Shown piece after piece: positions 17,579-27,149 of a stretch of 64,000 nt of DNA (the stretch's first letter is position 1; each line of letters opens with the position of its first letter). The translations under genes and the position numbers were made by a program. The notes below the pieces were generated by a model. That model was given only the letters and a program-made list of their open reading frames with translations. It had not been told where the DNA came from and ran no database searches. Source of the DNA: VXNE01 sp965116625 (lineage in GTDB: Bacteria; Pseudomonadota; Gammaproteobacteria; Pseudomonadales; Azotimanducaceae); NCBI GenBank assembly GCA_965116625.1, contig OZ220717.1, positions 2,418,001 to 2,482,000 of the forward strand, written 5' to 3'.

Positions 17579-18467
17579 GGGCACTCTTTGCGAGCAGGGC
17601 GATGGTGGCGATGCCGAGACACGCCGCCACCGCGACCCAGGCGACCATCGGGTCATCTCCCGTGGCCGAACGGAAGGAGGCGGGAAGCACCATCGCGTCG
17701 TCCACCCGCCAGGGCCACAGGCGGACCAGCGAACCGGCCATCAGTCCCGTGAGCAGCGCGAGAACCGCCGCGCGGTATCGTTCCAGCAAACGGGTGAGAA
17801 GCTTGACGAAGAGCGCCAGACCGGCGGCCATCCCCACCGCCGTGACGCCGATGATGTCGAACTGCAGGGTGTTGAGCGCCGCGAGCAGGGGTTCCCAAAG
17901 GCCGAGCAGGAGCAGCACGAGACTGCCGGAGATGCCGGGCAGGATCCACGCCGAGGCGGCCAGCGCGCCGCCGAGCAGGAACCGGGGATAGGTCGGGTCC
18001 GAACCCGTTGGCCCCAGTGTCGCGACGAACACAGCCACCACTGCACCGGCCACGCCGAAGGTCGCAAGGAACCGGGGTTGCGTGCGGCGGCCGACGCTTA
18101 CGAGCGCCGCCGCGATCAACCCGAACATGAAACCCCATACAACCGGTCCGTGCGTATCGAGGAAGTACCCGAGGAGGCGGGCAAATATTACCAGACCGGC
18201 GATCATTCCAAGCGCGAGCACGGCCACGAACGACAGGTCGTGCGTTCGGTGAAATGCGGCGAAACCATCGCGCAGGAGGATCCTGGGCGAGTCTGTAGAC
18301 CAGGCCGCCAGCGCCTTCAACAGGCGTTCGTAGATGCCCGTAAGGAAGGCTATGGTGCCGCCGGAAACGCCGGGTATCACCTCGGCAATGCCCATCGCGG
18401 CGCCCCGGGCCGCGATGCCGAGCCACGGGGCGAACCGTGCGCGCCGTGCTTTGCGGGTCACGCTCAC
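17562..18467 (-). CDS. DUF368 family polytopic membrane protein
   Basis: 301 residues with the DUF368 signature GIAEVIPGVSGGTIAFLTGIY near residue 30 and a second, similar GISGSL-type motif near residue 160, indicating an internal repeat. About eight to nine transmembrane segments are visible. DUF368 proteins (PopT/UptA-related) have been linked to recycling of undecaprenyl phosphate across the inner membrane; that role is family knowledge, not visible here. The GTG start overlaps the truD stop (GTGA), and its end overlaps nlpD. It occupies the position of surE/pcm in related genomes. Confidence 0.88.
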   Translation of the reverse strand: MSVTRKARRARFAPWLGIAARGAAMGIAEVIPGVSGGTIAFLTGIYERLLKALAAWSTDSPRILLRDGFAAFHRTHDLSFVAVLALGMIAGLVIFARLLGYFLDTHGPVVWGFMFGLIAAALVSVGRRTQPRFLATFGVAGAVVAVFVATLGPTGSDPTYPRFLLGGALAASAWILPGISGSLVLLLLGLWEPLLAALNTLQFDIIGVTAVGMAAGLALFVKLLTRLLERYRAAVLALLTGLMAGSLVRLWPWRVDDAMVLPASFRSATGDDPMVAWVAVAACLGIATIALLAKSAREADS

Positions 18468-19426
18468 CTGGCTTCGGCGCGGGCCGGCTCCACCCCGCGT
18501 GGGGCATCGTGGAACTCCCCGACCTCACGCAGAACCGTGGTGGCGTAGGCCCCCGGACCGAGCGAGAACTCCAGGGTCAGCGCGCCGTCCTCCAGATGCC
18601 AGGACAGGTTCTTCGGAATGGCGGCCAGCGGTCGCCGCTGCTGGCGCAACCCGACATGCTCAAGGGCGAGGGCGATCTCCTGGTGGGCTCGTATTGCGCA
18701 TTCCTCCAGCCTGCGCGCCGCGCCGCTGCTCTGCGGTCTGCCGCGGCCCCAGAGCGGCCCCGTGGGCAATCCGTCGAGTTCGGCCTCTCCGTCCATCAGG
18801 GACCGCCAGGTGCCGTCCGTCACGCGTTTCGCGAGCACCTCGTTGAACAGGAAGCTGCGCAGGCTCGAAAGGTACACGGAGCGGAGGAAGGGCGGGATGC
18901 CGGGCTTCCCGGCGCGCAACCAGTCGACGGCTGCCGCCACGTTCCCGCCGGTGGCGCCGAAGCGCTGCTCGCCGAAGTAGTTCGGTGCGCCGGTCGCGCG
19001 CAACTGCTCAAGCGATGTTTCGGGATGTCCGGCGAGAGCGCGGACGCGAATGCAGAAGTGGTTTCCCTCGAGCTCGCCTCGACGCAGTTTGCGCCGATGC
19101 CGGGCGCAACGCAGGATGCGCACGTCGTTGCCGAGATCGAGATTCTCGCGCCGGGGAAGGCGCACGCTGAACCATTGGCGCGCCACCGCGTGCCGGTCCT
19201 TCATGCCTGCATACGAGACGTCGCGCGCGGGGACCCGGCAACTGCGAGCGAGCATCTTCTGCACCGCGTTCGTGGTGACGCCGCGCTTCTCCGCGAAAAC
19301 GTACAGGTGTTCGCCTTCCCCGGCGGGTTCGAACGCGAGCGACTCGGTCACCTTGAAGTCGTCGCAGGTCGTGCGCAGAACCCCGGTGACGCTGGACGCG
19401 CCTGCATGGGCGCGGGGCCAGTCCAT
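18464..19426 (-). CDS. truD: tRNA pseudouridine(13) synthase TruD
   Basis: Converts U13 of tRNA-Glu to pseudouridine. The ATG at 19426 gives 320 residues starting MDWPRAHAG, then TTCDDFKVTE. The catalytic Asp is in YAGMKDRHAVARQWFSV near residue 80, and further conserved stretches are LEGNHFCIRVR and NYFGEQRFG. The TRUD insertion domain is short. The start shares its A with the ftsB stop (TGATG), leaving no room for ispD or ispF, which usually separate these genes. Confidence 0.94.
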   Translation of the reverse strand: MDWPRAHAGASSVTGVLRTTCDDFKVTESLAFEPAGEGEHLYVFAEKRGVTTNAVQKMLARSCRVPARDVSYAGMKDRHAVARQWFSVRLPRRENLDLGNDVRILRCARHRRKLRRGELEGNHFCIRVRALAGHPETSLEQLRATGAPNYFGEQRFGATGGNVAAAVDWLRAGKPGIPPFLRSVYLSSLRSFLFNEVLAKRVTDGTWRSLMDGEAELDGLPTGPLWGRGRPQSSGAARRLEECAIRAHQEIALALEHVGLRQQRRPLAAIPKNLSWHLEDGALTLEFSLGPGAYATTVLREVGEFHDAPRGVEPARAEAR

Positions 19427-19740
19427 CACGGAGTCTGAAGCCCGCCTTCGCCCTCCCGTCCGGTTTGCTCGTCGTCGACTACGAGAAAGAACGTCTCGCC
19501 TTCGGAAATCATGCCGAGAGAGGTCCGCGCGCGCGCCTCCACGGCATCGAGGCCATCCTTCAGGGCGGTAATCTCGGCCGCCAGCCGGCGGTTCCGCCGA
19601 TCGTACAGGTCGTTGCGGCGCTGTTCCTCCGCGACCCGCTCCGTCAGTTTCGCTACGGCGAAATGACCGGTGTCGCCGAGCCAGAAACGGTACTGCAGCA
19701 CCACGATGGCGAGCACGCCCAGGCAGATAAAGAACTTCAC
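19426..19740 (-). CDS. ftsB: Cell division protein FtsB
   Basis: Bitopic divisome protein of the FtsQLB complex. The GTG at 19740 gives 104 residues (E. coli 103): a short cytoplasmic N-terminus, one transmembrane helix (FFICLGVLAIVVLQYRFWLG), a periplasmic coiled coil (AEEQRRNDLYDRRNRRLAAEI) and the conserved GMISEGETFFLVVDD end. The upstream in-frame extension is antisense to eno and not credible. It lies directly downstream of eno. Confidence 0.92.
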   Translation of the reverse strand: MKFFICLGVLAIVVLQYRFWLGDTGHFAVAKLTERVAEEQRRNDLYDRRNRRLAAEITALKDGLDAVEARARTSLGMISEGETFFLVVDDEQTGREGEGGLQTP

Positions 19741-19795
19741 GGCGTTGCTTGTCTTCCTGTCGACATCCCATCCTGCGCGGCGGGGAGCCCGCCCA

Positions 19796-21097
19796 TCACG
19801 ATGCCCCGCGCACGGCATCGAGCTCCGCCATCCCTCTATAGACCGCCTCGTCGTCGAGGAGCGACTCGATCCGGAGCAGCCGATTGTACTTGGCGGTGCG
19901 GTCCGAGCGGCAAAGCCCCCCGGTCTTGATCTGTCCTGCGCCGGTGCCGACGGCAAGGTCCGCGATGGTCGTGTCCTCGGTTTCGCCGGAACGGTGGGAT
20001 ATGACCACCCCGTAGTCCGTGTCCTGCGCCATGCGTACCGCGGCCAGGGTTTCCGTCAACGTGCCCACCTGGTTGAGTTTGATAAGGATCGCGTTGGCTG
20101 CCCCGTCGATGATGCCGCGCTGCAACAGCGTCGTGTCGGTGACGAACAGGTCGTCGCCGACAAGCTGCACGCGTTCGCCGAGCGCATCCGTCAGCCTGGA
20201 CCAGCCATCCCAGTCGTCTTCGTCCAGCCCGTCTTCGATGGACGAGATCGGATAGCCGTCGACGAGCCCGGCGAGGTATGCGCGGAACTCATCGCCCGAA
20301 TAGGTCGTTCCCTCACCGGCCAGCGCATACTTGCCGTCGTCGAAAAACGTGGAGGCCGCGCAGTCCACCGCGAGCATCACATCCTTGCCGAGCTCGTAAC
20401 CTGCTGCTTCGACGGCGCGGGAGATCACGTCCAGGGCGGCGGCGTTGGACGGCAGGTCCGGAGCGAAGCCCCCTTCGTCGCCTACCGCAGTCGACAGCCC
20501 CTGTCCGCTCAGCTCGCCTTTGAGCGCATGGAAGATCTCCACGCCGCACCTCATCGCCTCGCTGAACGAGGACATCGATACGGGTTGCACCATGAACTCC
20601 TGGATGTCCACGTTGTTGTTCGCGTGCTCGCCGCCGTTCAGGATGTTCATCATCGGCACCGGCAGCCGCATGTCGCCACCTGCGAAGATGTCGTGAATGT
20701 GCTCGAACAATGGCACCTGCCTGTGCATGGCGGCGGCTTTCGCTGCGGCGAGGGAAACGGCCAGGATCGCGTTGGCGCCGAGACTCGACTTGTCGCTGGT
20801 GCCGTCCAGGTTGATCATTGCGTGATCGAGAACCTCCTGGTCCAGTGCGTCGATGCCCCGGATCGCCGGGGCGATCTGGCCTTCGATACCGGCGATGGCC
20901 TTCAGGACGCCCTTGCCGGAAAACCGTTCCGAATCGTTGTCGCGAAGCTCGAGCGCCTCGCGGGAGCCGGTGGAAGCGCCGGAAGGGACGCAGGCGTCAC
21001 CGTGCGCGCCGCCGCGCAGGACGACTTCCGCACGCACCGTGGGGTTCCCGCGGGAGTCGAGGACTTCCTGCGCCGCCACGTCGCGGATGATGCTCAT
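19796..21097 (-). CDS. eno: Enolase
   Basis: Interconverts 2-phosphoglycerate and phosphoenolpyruvate, and is a scaffold of the RNA degradosome in many gammaproteobacteria. The 433-residue protein (E. coli 432) starts MSIIRDVAAQEVLDSRGNPT. It has the substrate loop GASTGSREALELRD, the Mg ligands (LAVDCAAS, SIEDGLDEDDWDGW, VGDDLFVT) and the signature ILIKLNQVGTLTET with the catalytic Lys. The start overlaps the kdsA stop (ATGA). Confidence 0.98.
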   Translation of the reverse strand: MSIIRDVAAQEVLDSRGNPTVRAEVVLRGGAHGDACVPSGASTGSREALELRDNDSERFSGKGVLKAIAGIEGQIAPAIRGIDALDQEVLDHAMINLDGTSDKSSLGANAILAVSLAAAKAAAMHRQVPLFEHIHDIFAGGDMRLPVPMMNILNGGEHANNNVDIQEFMVQPVSMSSFSEAMRCGVEIFHALKGELSGQGLSTAVGDEGGFAPDLPSNAAALDVISRAVEAAGYELGKDVMLAVDCAASTFFDDGKYALAGEGTTYSGDEFRAYLAGLVDGYPISSIEDGLDEDDWDGWSRLTDALGERVQLVGDDLFVTDTTLLQRGIIDGAANAILIKLNQVGTLTETLAAVRMAQDTDYGVVISHRSGETEDTTIADLAVGTGAGQIKTGGLCRSDRTAKYNRLLRIESLLDDEAVYRGMAELDAVRGAS

Positions 21098-21954
21098 GGC
21101 ATGGGGGTTCCCGAATGGGTCCCCGAACGGGATTCCATGAAACCACGGGACTTGACCGTGGAATCAATGGCGAGCAGGTCCTCGACGAGGCCCCCGATCA
21201 GGTCCATCGGCCAGGAGTTCGGACCGTCGGAGAGCGCTTCCTCGGGGTTCGGGTGGGTCTCCATGAACACCCCCGCGACCCCGGCGGCCACCGCCGCCCG
21301 CGCCAGCACCGGCACCATTTCCCGTTGCCCGCCCGAGCGCGCGCCGAGGCCGCCCGGCATCTGCACCGAGTGCGTGGCGTCGAACACGACGGGACAGCCC
21401 GTGCCGCGCATGATCGCGATCGAGCGCATGTCCGACACCAGGTTGTTGTAGCCGAAGCTCGCGCCCCGCTCGCACACGAGGATCTCCTCGTTGCCGGTGG
21501 CGCGCGCCTTGTTCACCACGTGGGTCATGTCGGCGGGCGCCAGGAACTGGCCCTTCTTGATGTTGACGGGACGATTGCACCGGCAGACGTTCTGGATGAA
21601 GTTCGTCTGGCGGCACAGGAAAGCCGGCGTCTGCAGCACGGAAACCACGTCCGCCACTTCATTCAGCGGAGTGTCCTCGTGCACGTCGGTCAGTACGGGT
21701 ACGCCAACTTCCTCCCGCACGCGCTCGAGGATCCGCAGGCCATGCTCGAGGCCGGGTCCGCGGTAGCTCTCGTGGGAGGAGCGGTTGGCCTTGTCGAAGG
21801 AACTCTTGTAAATGAAGGGGATCCCGATGGAGCCGGTGATCTCCTTCAGGCGCGAGGACGTCTCCATCGCCAGCGCCTCGCTTTCGATGACGCAAGGTCC
21901 GGCGATGAGGAACATGGGCTCGGCATTGCCGGCTTCGAAGGAGCAGAGTTTCAG
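21094..21954 (-). CDS. kdsA: KDO-8-phosphate synthase, probable CTG start
   Basis: Condenses arabinose 5-phosphate and PEP to KDO-8-phosphate for the LPS inner core. Motifs are FLIAGPCVIES, YKSSFDKANRSS, SYRGPGLEHGLRIL, VLTDVHE and VFDATHSVQMPGG. No ATG, GTG or TTG starts the family-typical N-terminus. The codon at that place is CTG (21954), giving LKLCSFEAG, which aligns with MKLC-type KdsA proteins and gives 286 residues. GGGGGGA lies five bases upstream, and the pyrG stop is at 21956. The alternative ATG 13 codons in would remove the first beta strand. Confidence 0.93.
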   Translation of the reverse strand: MKLCSFEAGNAEPMFLIAGPCVIESEALAMETSSRLKEITGSIGIPFIYKSSFDKANRSSHESYRGPGLEHGLRILERVREEVGVPVLTDVHEDTPLNEVADVVSVLQTPAFLCRQTNFIQNVCRCNRPVNIKKGQFLAPADMTHVVNKARATGNEEILVCERGASFGYNNLVSDMRSIAIMRGTGCPVVFDATHSVQMPGGLGARSGGQREMVPVLARAAVAAGVAGVFMETHPNPEEALSDGPNSWPMDLIGGLVEDLLAIDSTVKSRGFMESRSGTHSGTPMP

Positions 21955-21955
21955 G

Positions 21956-23680
<1,725 letters not shown>

Positions 23681-23996
23681 CGAGCCACCCGATGCCCTTC
23701 GTGCCGTCCCCAGACGGTCGGCACGCTGCCGATATGGCGTGCGGCAAGATGGGCGGACACCATAGCAAAAAGCGGGTTCAGGCTCAACGATCCGCACCCC
23801 CGCGCGGGAGGAACCGGGAACCGCGAAAGCGGCGCGCTCGCGAGGCGATTGCACTCTCCGGTACCTGCAGCGTTTGCTGCCGTAATCCGCGGCGGCTATA
23901 CATTAAACCAATGACAGGGGTGTTTGATTTGCACAAGTGTGTGCTTGAGGGCACCATTAACAGGTTGCACTGAAACGTGAGATGGAGGGTATTCGG
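23681..23996. other. Divergent spacer between pyrG and the TonB receptor gene
   Basis: 316 bases between divergent genes. No gene is visible. It should contain the promoters of the pyrG operon and of the receptor. The sequence GGAGGG (23985-23990) is the ribosome-binding site of the receptor. The spacer is also the second junction of the inferred inversion. Confidence 0.6.
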
Positions 23997-26723
23997 ATGC
24001 GGCGAGAGTTCCCGCGTGAGTCCAAGATCACATCAACGATAACGGGCGCAGGTTCGGCATTCCTTGCGACCCTGGTGACCAGCCTGTTCGCGGGCTCCGC
24101 GGCCTGGGCACAGGAGGAAGCCGAAGCGGCCGCGGGGGTGGGGGTATCCCCGCAGATCGAAGAGGTGGTGGTCGTCGGCTCGCGGCGCAGGGACCGTTCC
24201 GCGGCCGATTCGCCGGTGCCGGTGGACGTGATCGGCGGCGATGACTTCCTGGCGCACGGCAACACCGACATGGACGACCTGCTGGCGGCGCTGGTGCCAT
24301 CGTACAACGTCGCCCAGGAACCGATCAGCGACGCGGCCACCTTCATTCGTCCCGCAACCCTGCGCTCGCTTCCGCCGGATGCGACGCTGGTGCTGGTCAA
24401 CGGCAAGCGCCGCCACCGCGCGGCGGTCATCGCCCTGCTCGGCGCCGGGATTTCCGGCGGCTCGCAGGGGCCCGACCTTTCTGCAATTCCCGCCATTGCG
24501 CTGGATAGGCTCGAAGTGCTCCGTGACGGCGCGTCCGCACAGTACGGATCCGACGCCATCGCCGGCATCCTCAATTTCGTGCTCAAGGAAGACAGCAGCG
24601 GCTCTTCGGTGGATCTCAAGTGGGGTAGCCAATACGAGGGCGACGGCGACTCGCTGACCGTCGCTGCGAACGCAGGCTTCGCGCTCAGCGACGCCGGTTT
24701 CGCCAACCTCAGTTTCGAGTTCAAGGAGGTCGACCCTACCAGCCGCAGCGCCCAGCGCGGCGACGCCCAGGCACTGATCAACGCCGGCAACACCCACGTG
24801 CGGCAGCCAGCGGCGCAGATCTGGGGCGCCCCGGAGATCTCCGACGACTTCAAGTTCGTCGGCAACTTCGGCATCGATCTCGGCAACGGCAGCGAGGCCT
24901 ACGCCTTCGGCAACTGGTCCGAGCGCCAGGTGGAAGGCGGTTTCTACTACCGGAATCCCCATACCCGGGGCGGCGTGTTCCGGGGTCCGGTGCTGGACGC
25001 CAACGGGACCCCTGTATTCAAACTCGATGACGGCGACCTGGTTTCACCCGGTCAGGGAGATCTCGACGACGGTGTCGACCTGTTCTATGGAGACGGTTCT
25101 CCGGTTGTGGACACGGCTGGTGTCACCCGCACGGTCAAGGTCGCTGACCTGACCGGTGACATGTCCGGCAATTGCCCTCCCGTGCGGATCGTCGACTACG
25201 TCGCTGACCCGACGGCACTGTCGCAGATCGCGGGCGATCCCAACTGCTATTCGCTCATCGAGAAGTTCCCGGGCGGTTTCACGCCGCAGTTCGGCGGCTA
25301 CGTGCACGACCTCGCCCTGGTCGGAGGCGTTCGTGGCCACCTGGGCAACGCCTGGTATTACGACGTGAGCGCCTCGGCGGGCCGCAGCAACGCGCAGTTC
25401 TACATCTACAACACCATCAATCCGCAGCTGTTCACGCAGCGCAACGACATCGATGTCTTCTACGAAGCCGGTGCCTACACGGAAACGGACAGGGTCATAA
25501 ACGCCGATCTGTCGCGACCCTTCGATGTCGGCTTCTGGGGGCCGTTGAACGTGGCGTTCGGCCTGGAGTACCGGGACGAGACGTTCCGCATCGACAACGG
25601 CGAACCGAACTCGTTCTTCATCGACCCCAACCTCGCCGCCCAGGGATTCGGCGTTGGATCGAACGGCTTCCCGGGCTTCCAGCCGGGGGATGCGGGCGAA
25701 AATACGGTCCGTTCCTTCGCAGCCTGGCTCGACCTCGAGTCCGACGTCAGCGAACACGTGCTCGTCGGTGGCGCGTTGCGCTATGAGAACTATGCGGACT
25801 TCGGCAATACGCTCGACGGCAAGATCGCCATCCGCCTGCAGGTCAGCGAGAACGTCGCACTGCGCGGCGCGGCCAGCACCGGTTTCCGCGTCCCCACGGC
25901 GGGACAGGCGAACCTGCGCAACGTGACCACGGAGTTCCAGGCGGGGATGCTGGCCGACATCGCCACGCTGCCGCCGACCAACCCGATCGCCCAGCAGAAA
26001 GGCGCGCAGGCGCTGACGCCGGAAGAGTCCACGAACCTCACGCTGGGTGCCGTGTTTCATGCCGGCGCGCTGGATGTGACCGTGGACTACTACAACATCA
26101 CGATCGAGGACCGGATCTCCTTTACCAGCCGATTCGACCTGACGGAGGCGGACATCACCTCCCTGCTGGCGGTCGGGGTCTCCGACGCCACCAGCTTCGC
26201 CTCGGTGCGGTTCTTCTCCAACCAGCAGACGGTGAAGGCATCGGGCATCGACGTGGTCGCCACCATGCCGTTCGACCTTGCCGGAGGCGTATCGAACCTG
26301 ACGTTCACCGCCAACTGGCAGTCGATCGAACTCGAGGAGTTCAACCCGGACTTCACGAGCGACAACCGCCGATTGCAGATCGAGCAGGGCCGGCCGGATT
26401 CACGCTTCACGCTTTCCTGGACGCACATTCAGGGTCAGTGGCGGCTGATGGCGCGGGCGCGCCATTACGGCGAGTACTACGACGCGCCGACGAACGACGG
26501 CAGCGTGTCGTTCTACCCGCAACCCGAACTCCTGTTCGACGCGGAGCTGGCCTACCAGGTGACGCCGAGAATTTCGCTGCTACTCGGGTTGCAGAACGCG
26601 TTTGACGAGTATCCCGACGAGAACCCGCACGGGGAGGTGGCCGGACTCATCTATCCCGAGCAGTCTCCGTTCGGATTCAACGGCGGCTACAGGTACCTGC
26701 GGGCAACGTGGAGCTGCGAGTAA
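23997..26723 (+). CDS. TonB-dependent outer-membrane receptor
   Basis: 908 residues from ATG 23997, chosen because GGAGGG lies six bases upstream; an ATG at 23982 is also open. A signal peptide ends at SAAWA/QEE. A TonB-box-like EEVVVVGSRR precedes the plug domain (about 60-190) with DGASAQYGSDAIAGILNFVL, and the rest is a 22-strand barrel ending GGYRYLRATWSCE. The substrate is unknown. It is clearly paralogous to the receptor at 58636. Its place between pyrG and fdxA is not part of the conserved backbone, so it looks like an insertion. Confidence 0.92.
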   Translation: MRREFPRESKITSTITGAGSAFLATLVTSLFAGSAAWAQEEAEAAAGVGVSPQIEEVVVVGSRRRDRSAADSPVPVDVIGGDDFLAHGNTDMDDLLAALVPSYNVAQEPISDAATFIRPATLRSLPPDATLVLVNGKRRHRAAVIALLGAGISGGSQGPDLSAIPAIALDRLEVLRDGASAQYGSDAIAGILNFVLKEDSSGSSVDLKWGSQYEGDGDSLTVAANAGFALSDAGFANLSFEFKEVDPTSRSAQRGDAQALINAGNTHVRQPAAQIWGAPEISDDFKFVGNFGIDLGNGSEAYAFGNWSERQVEGGFYYRNPHTRGGVFRGPVLDANGTPVFKLDDGDLVSPGQGDLDDGVDLFYGDGSPVVDTAGVTRTVKVADLTGDMSGNCPPVRIVDYVADPTALSQIAGDPNCYSLIEKFPGGFTPQFGGYVHDLALVGGVRGHLGNAWYYDVSASAGRSNAQFYIYNTINPQLFTQRNDIDVFYEAGAYTETDRVINADLSRPFDVGFWGPLNVAFGLEYRDETFRIDNGEPNSFFIDPNLAAQGFGVGSNGFPGFQPGDAGENTVRSFAAWLDLESDVSEHVLVGGALRYENYADFGNTLDGKIAIRLQVSENVALRGAASTGFRVPTAGQANLRNVTTEFQAGMLADIATLPPTNPIAQQKGAQALTPEESTNLTLGAVFHAGALDVTVDYYNITIEDRISFTSRFDLTEADITSLLAVGVSDATSFASVRFFSNQQTVKASGIDVVATMPFDLAGGVSNLTFTANWQSIELEEFNPDFTSDNRRLQIEQGRPDSRFTLSWTHIQGQWRLMARARHYGEYYDAPTNDGSVSFYPQPELLFDAELAYQVTPRISLLLGLQNAFDEYPDENPHGEVAGLIYPEQSPFGFNGGYRYLRATWSCE

Positions 26724-26739
26724 CCGCATAGCGCCGTAC

Positions 26740-26770
26740 ACGGGGAGCCGGTGTCGCGCCGGTTCCCCGT
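26740..26770. terminator. GC-rich hairpin between convergent genes
   Basis: ACGGGGAGCCGG (26740-26751) and CCGGTTCCCCGT (26759-26770) pair over 12 bp with one G-T wobble and a 7-base loop. It lies between the receptor stop and the end of convergent fdxA. It lacks a T-tract but is well placed as a bidirectional terminator. Confidence 0.65.
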
Positions 26771-26794
26771 CGGGGAACGCCGGGCCGGGAACGA

Positions 26795-27118
26795 TCAGCG
26801 CTCGAGCAGTTCGCGCTTGTTCGTGACCTCACGCCACTCGGCCTCGTCGGGTGGCGGGTCTTTCGCTTCGGTGATGTTCGGCCAGATGTCCGCGAGTTCG
26901 GCGTTGAGTTCGAGGAACTCCTCTTGGTCCTCGGGCAACTCGTCCTCCGAGTAGATCGCGTCCACCGGGCATTCGGGTTCGCACAAAGCGCAGTCGATGC
27001 ACTCGTCCGGATGGATGACGAGCATGTTCGGCCCCTCGTAGAAGCAGTCAACGGGACACACCTCGACGCAGTCCGTCAGTTTGCACTTGATGCAGGCTTC
27101 GCCGATAACGAAAGTCAT
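26795..27118 (-). CDS. fdxA: Seven-iron ferredoxin FdxA
   Basis: Small electron carrier with one [3Fe-4S] and one [4Fe-4S] cluster. The ATG at 27118 gives 107 residues starting MTFVIGEACIKCKLTDC. Cysteine groups CIKCKLTDCVEVCP and CIDCALCEPECP provide the cluster ligands. The C-terminal extension (NAELADIWPNITEAKDPPPD) is typical of proteobacterial FdxA. It follows mutS on the same strand, an arrangement common in gammaproteobacteria. Confidence 0.96.
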   Translation of the reverse strand: MTFVIGEACIKCKLTDCVEVCPVDCFYEGPNMLVIHPDECIDCALCEPECPVDAIYSEDELPEDQEEFLELNAELADIWPNITEAKDPPPDEAEWREVTNKRELLER

Positions 27119-27149
27119 GGGTGTCCTCGTCCGATTGCGGCGGCGTATT

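Noticed and set aside
19670..21451. 593-codon plus-strand frame across eno and kdsA
   Set aside because: It is antisense to two certain genes and has no family resemblance. Long shadow frames are expected in GC-rich DNA.
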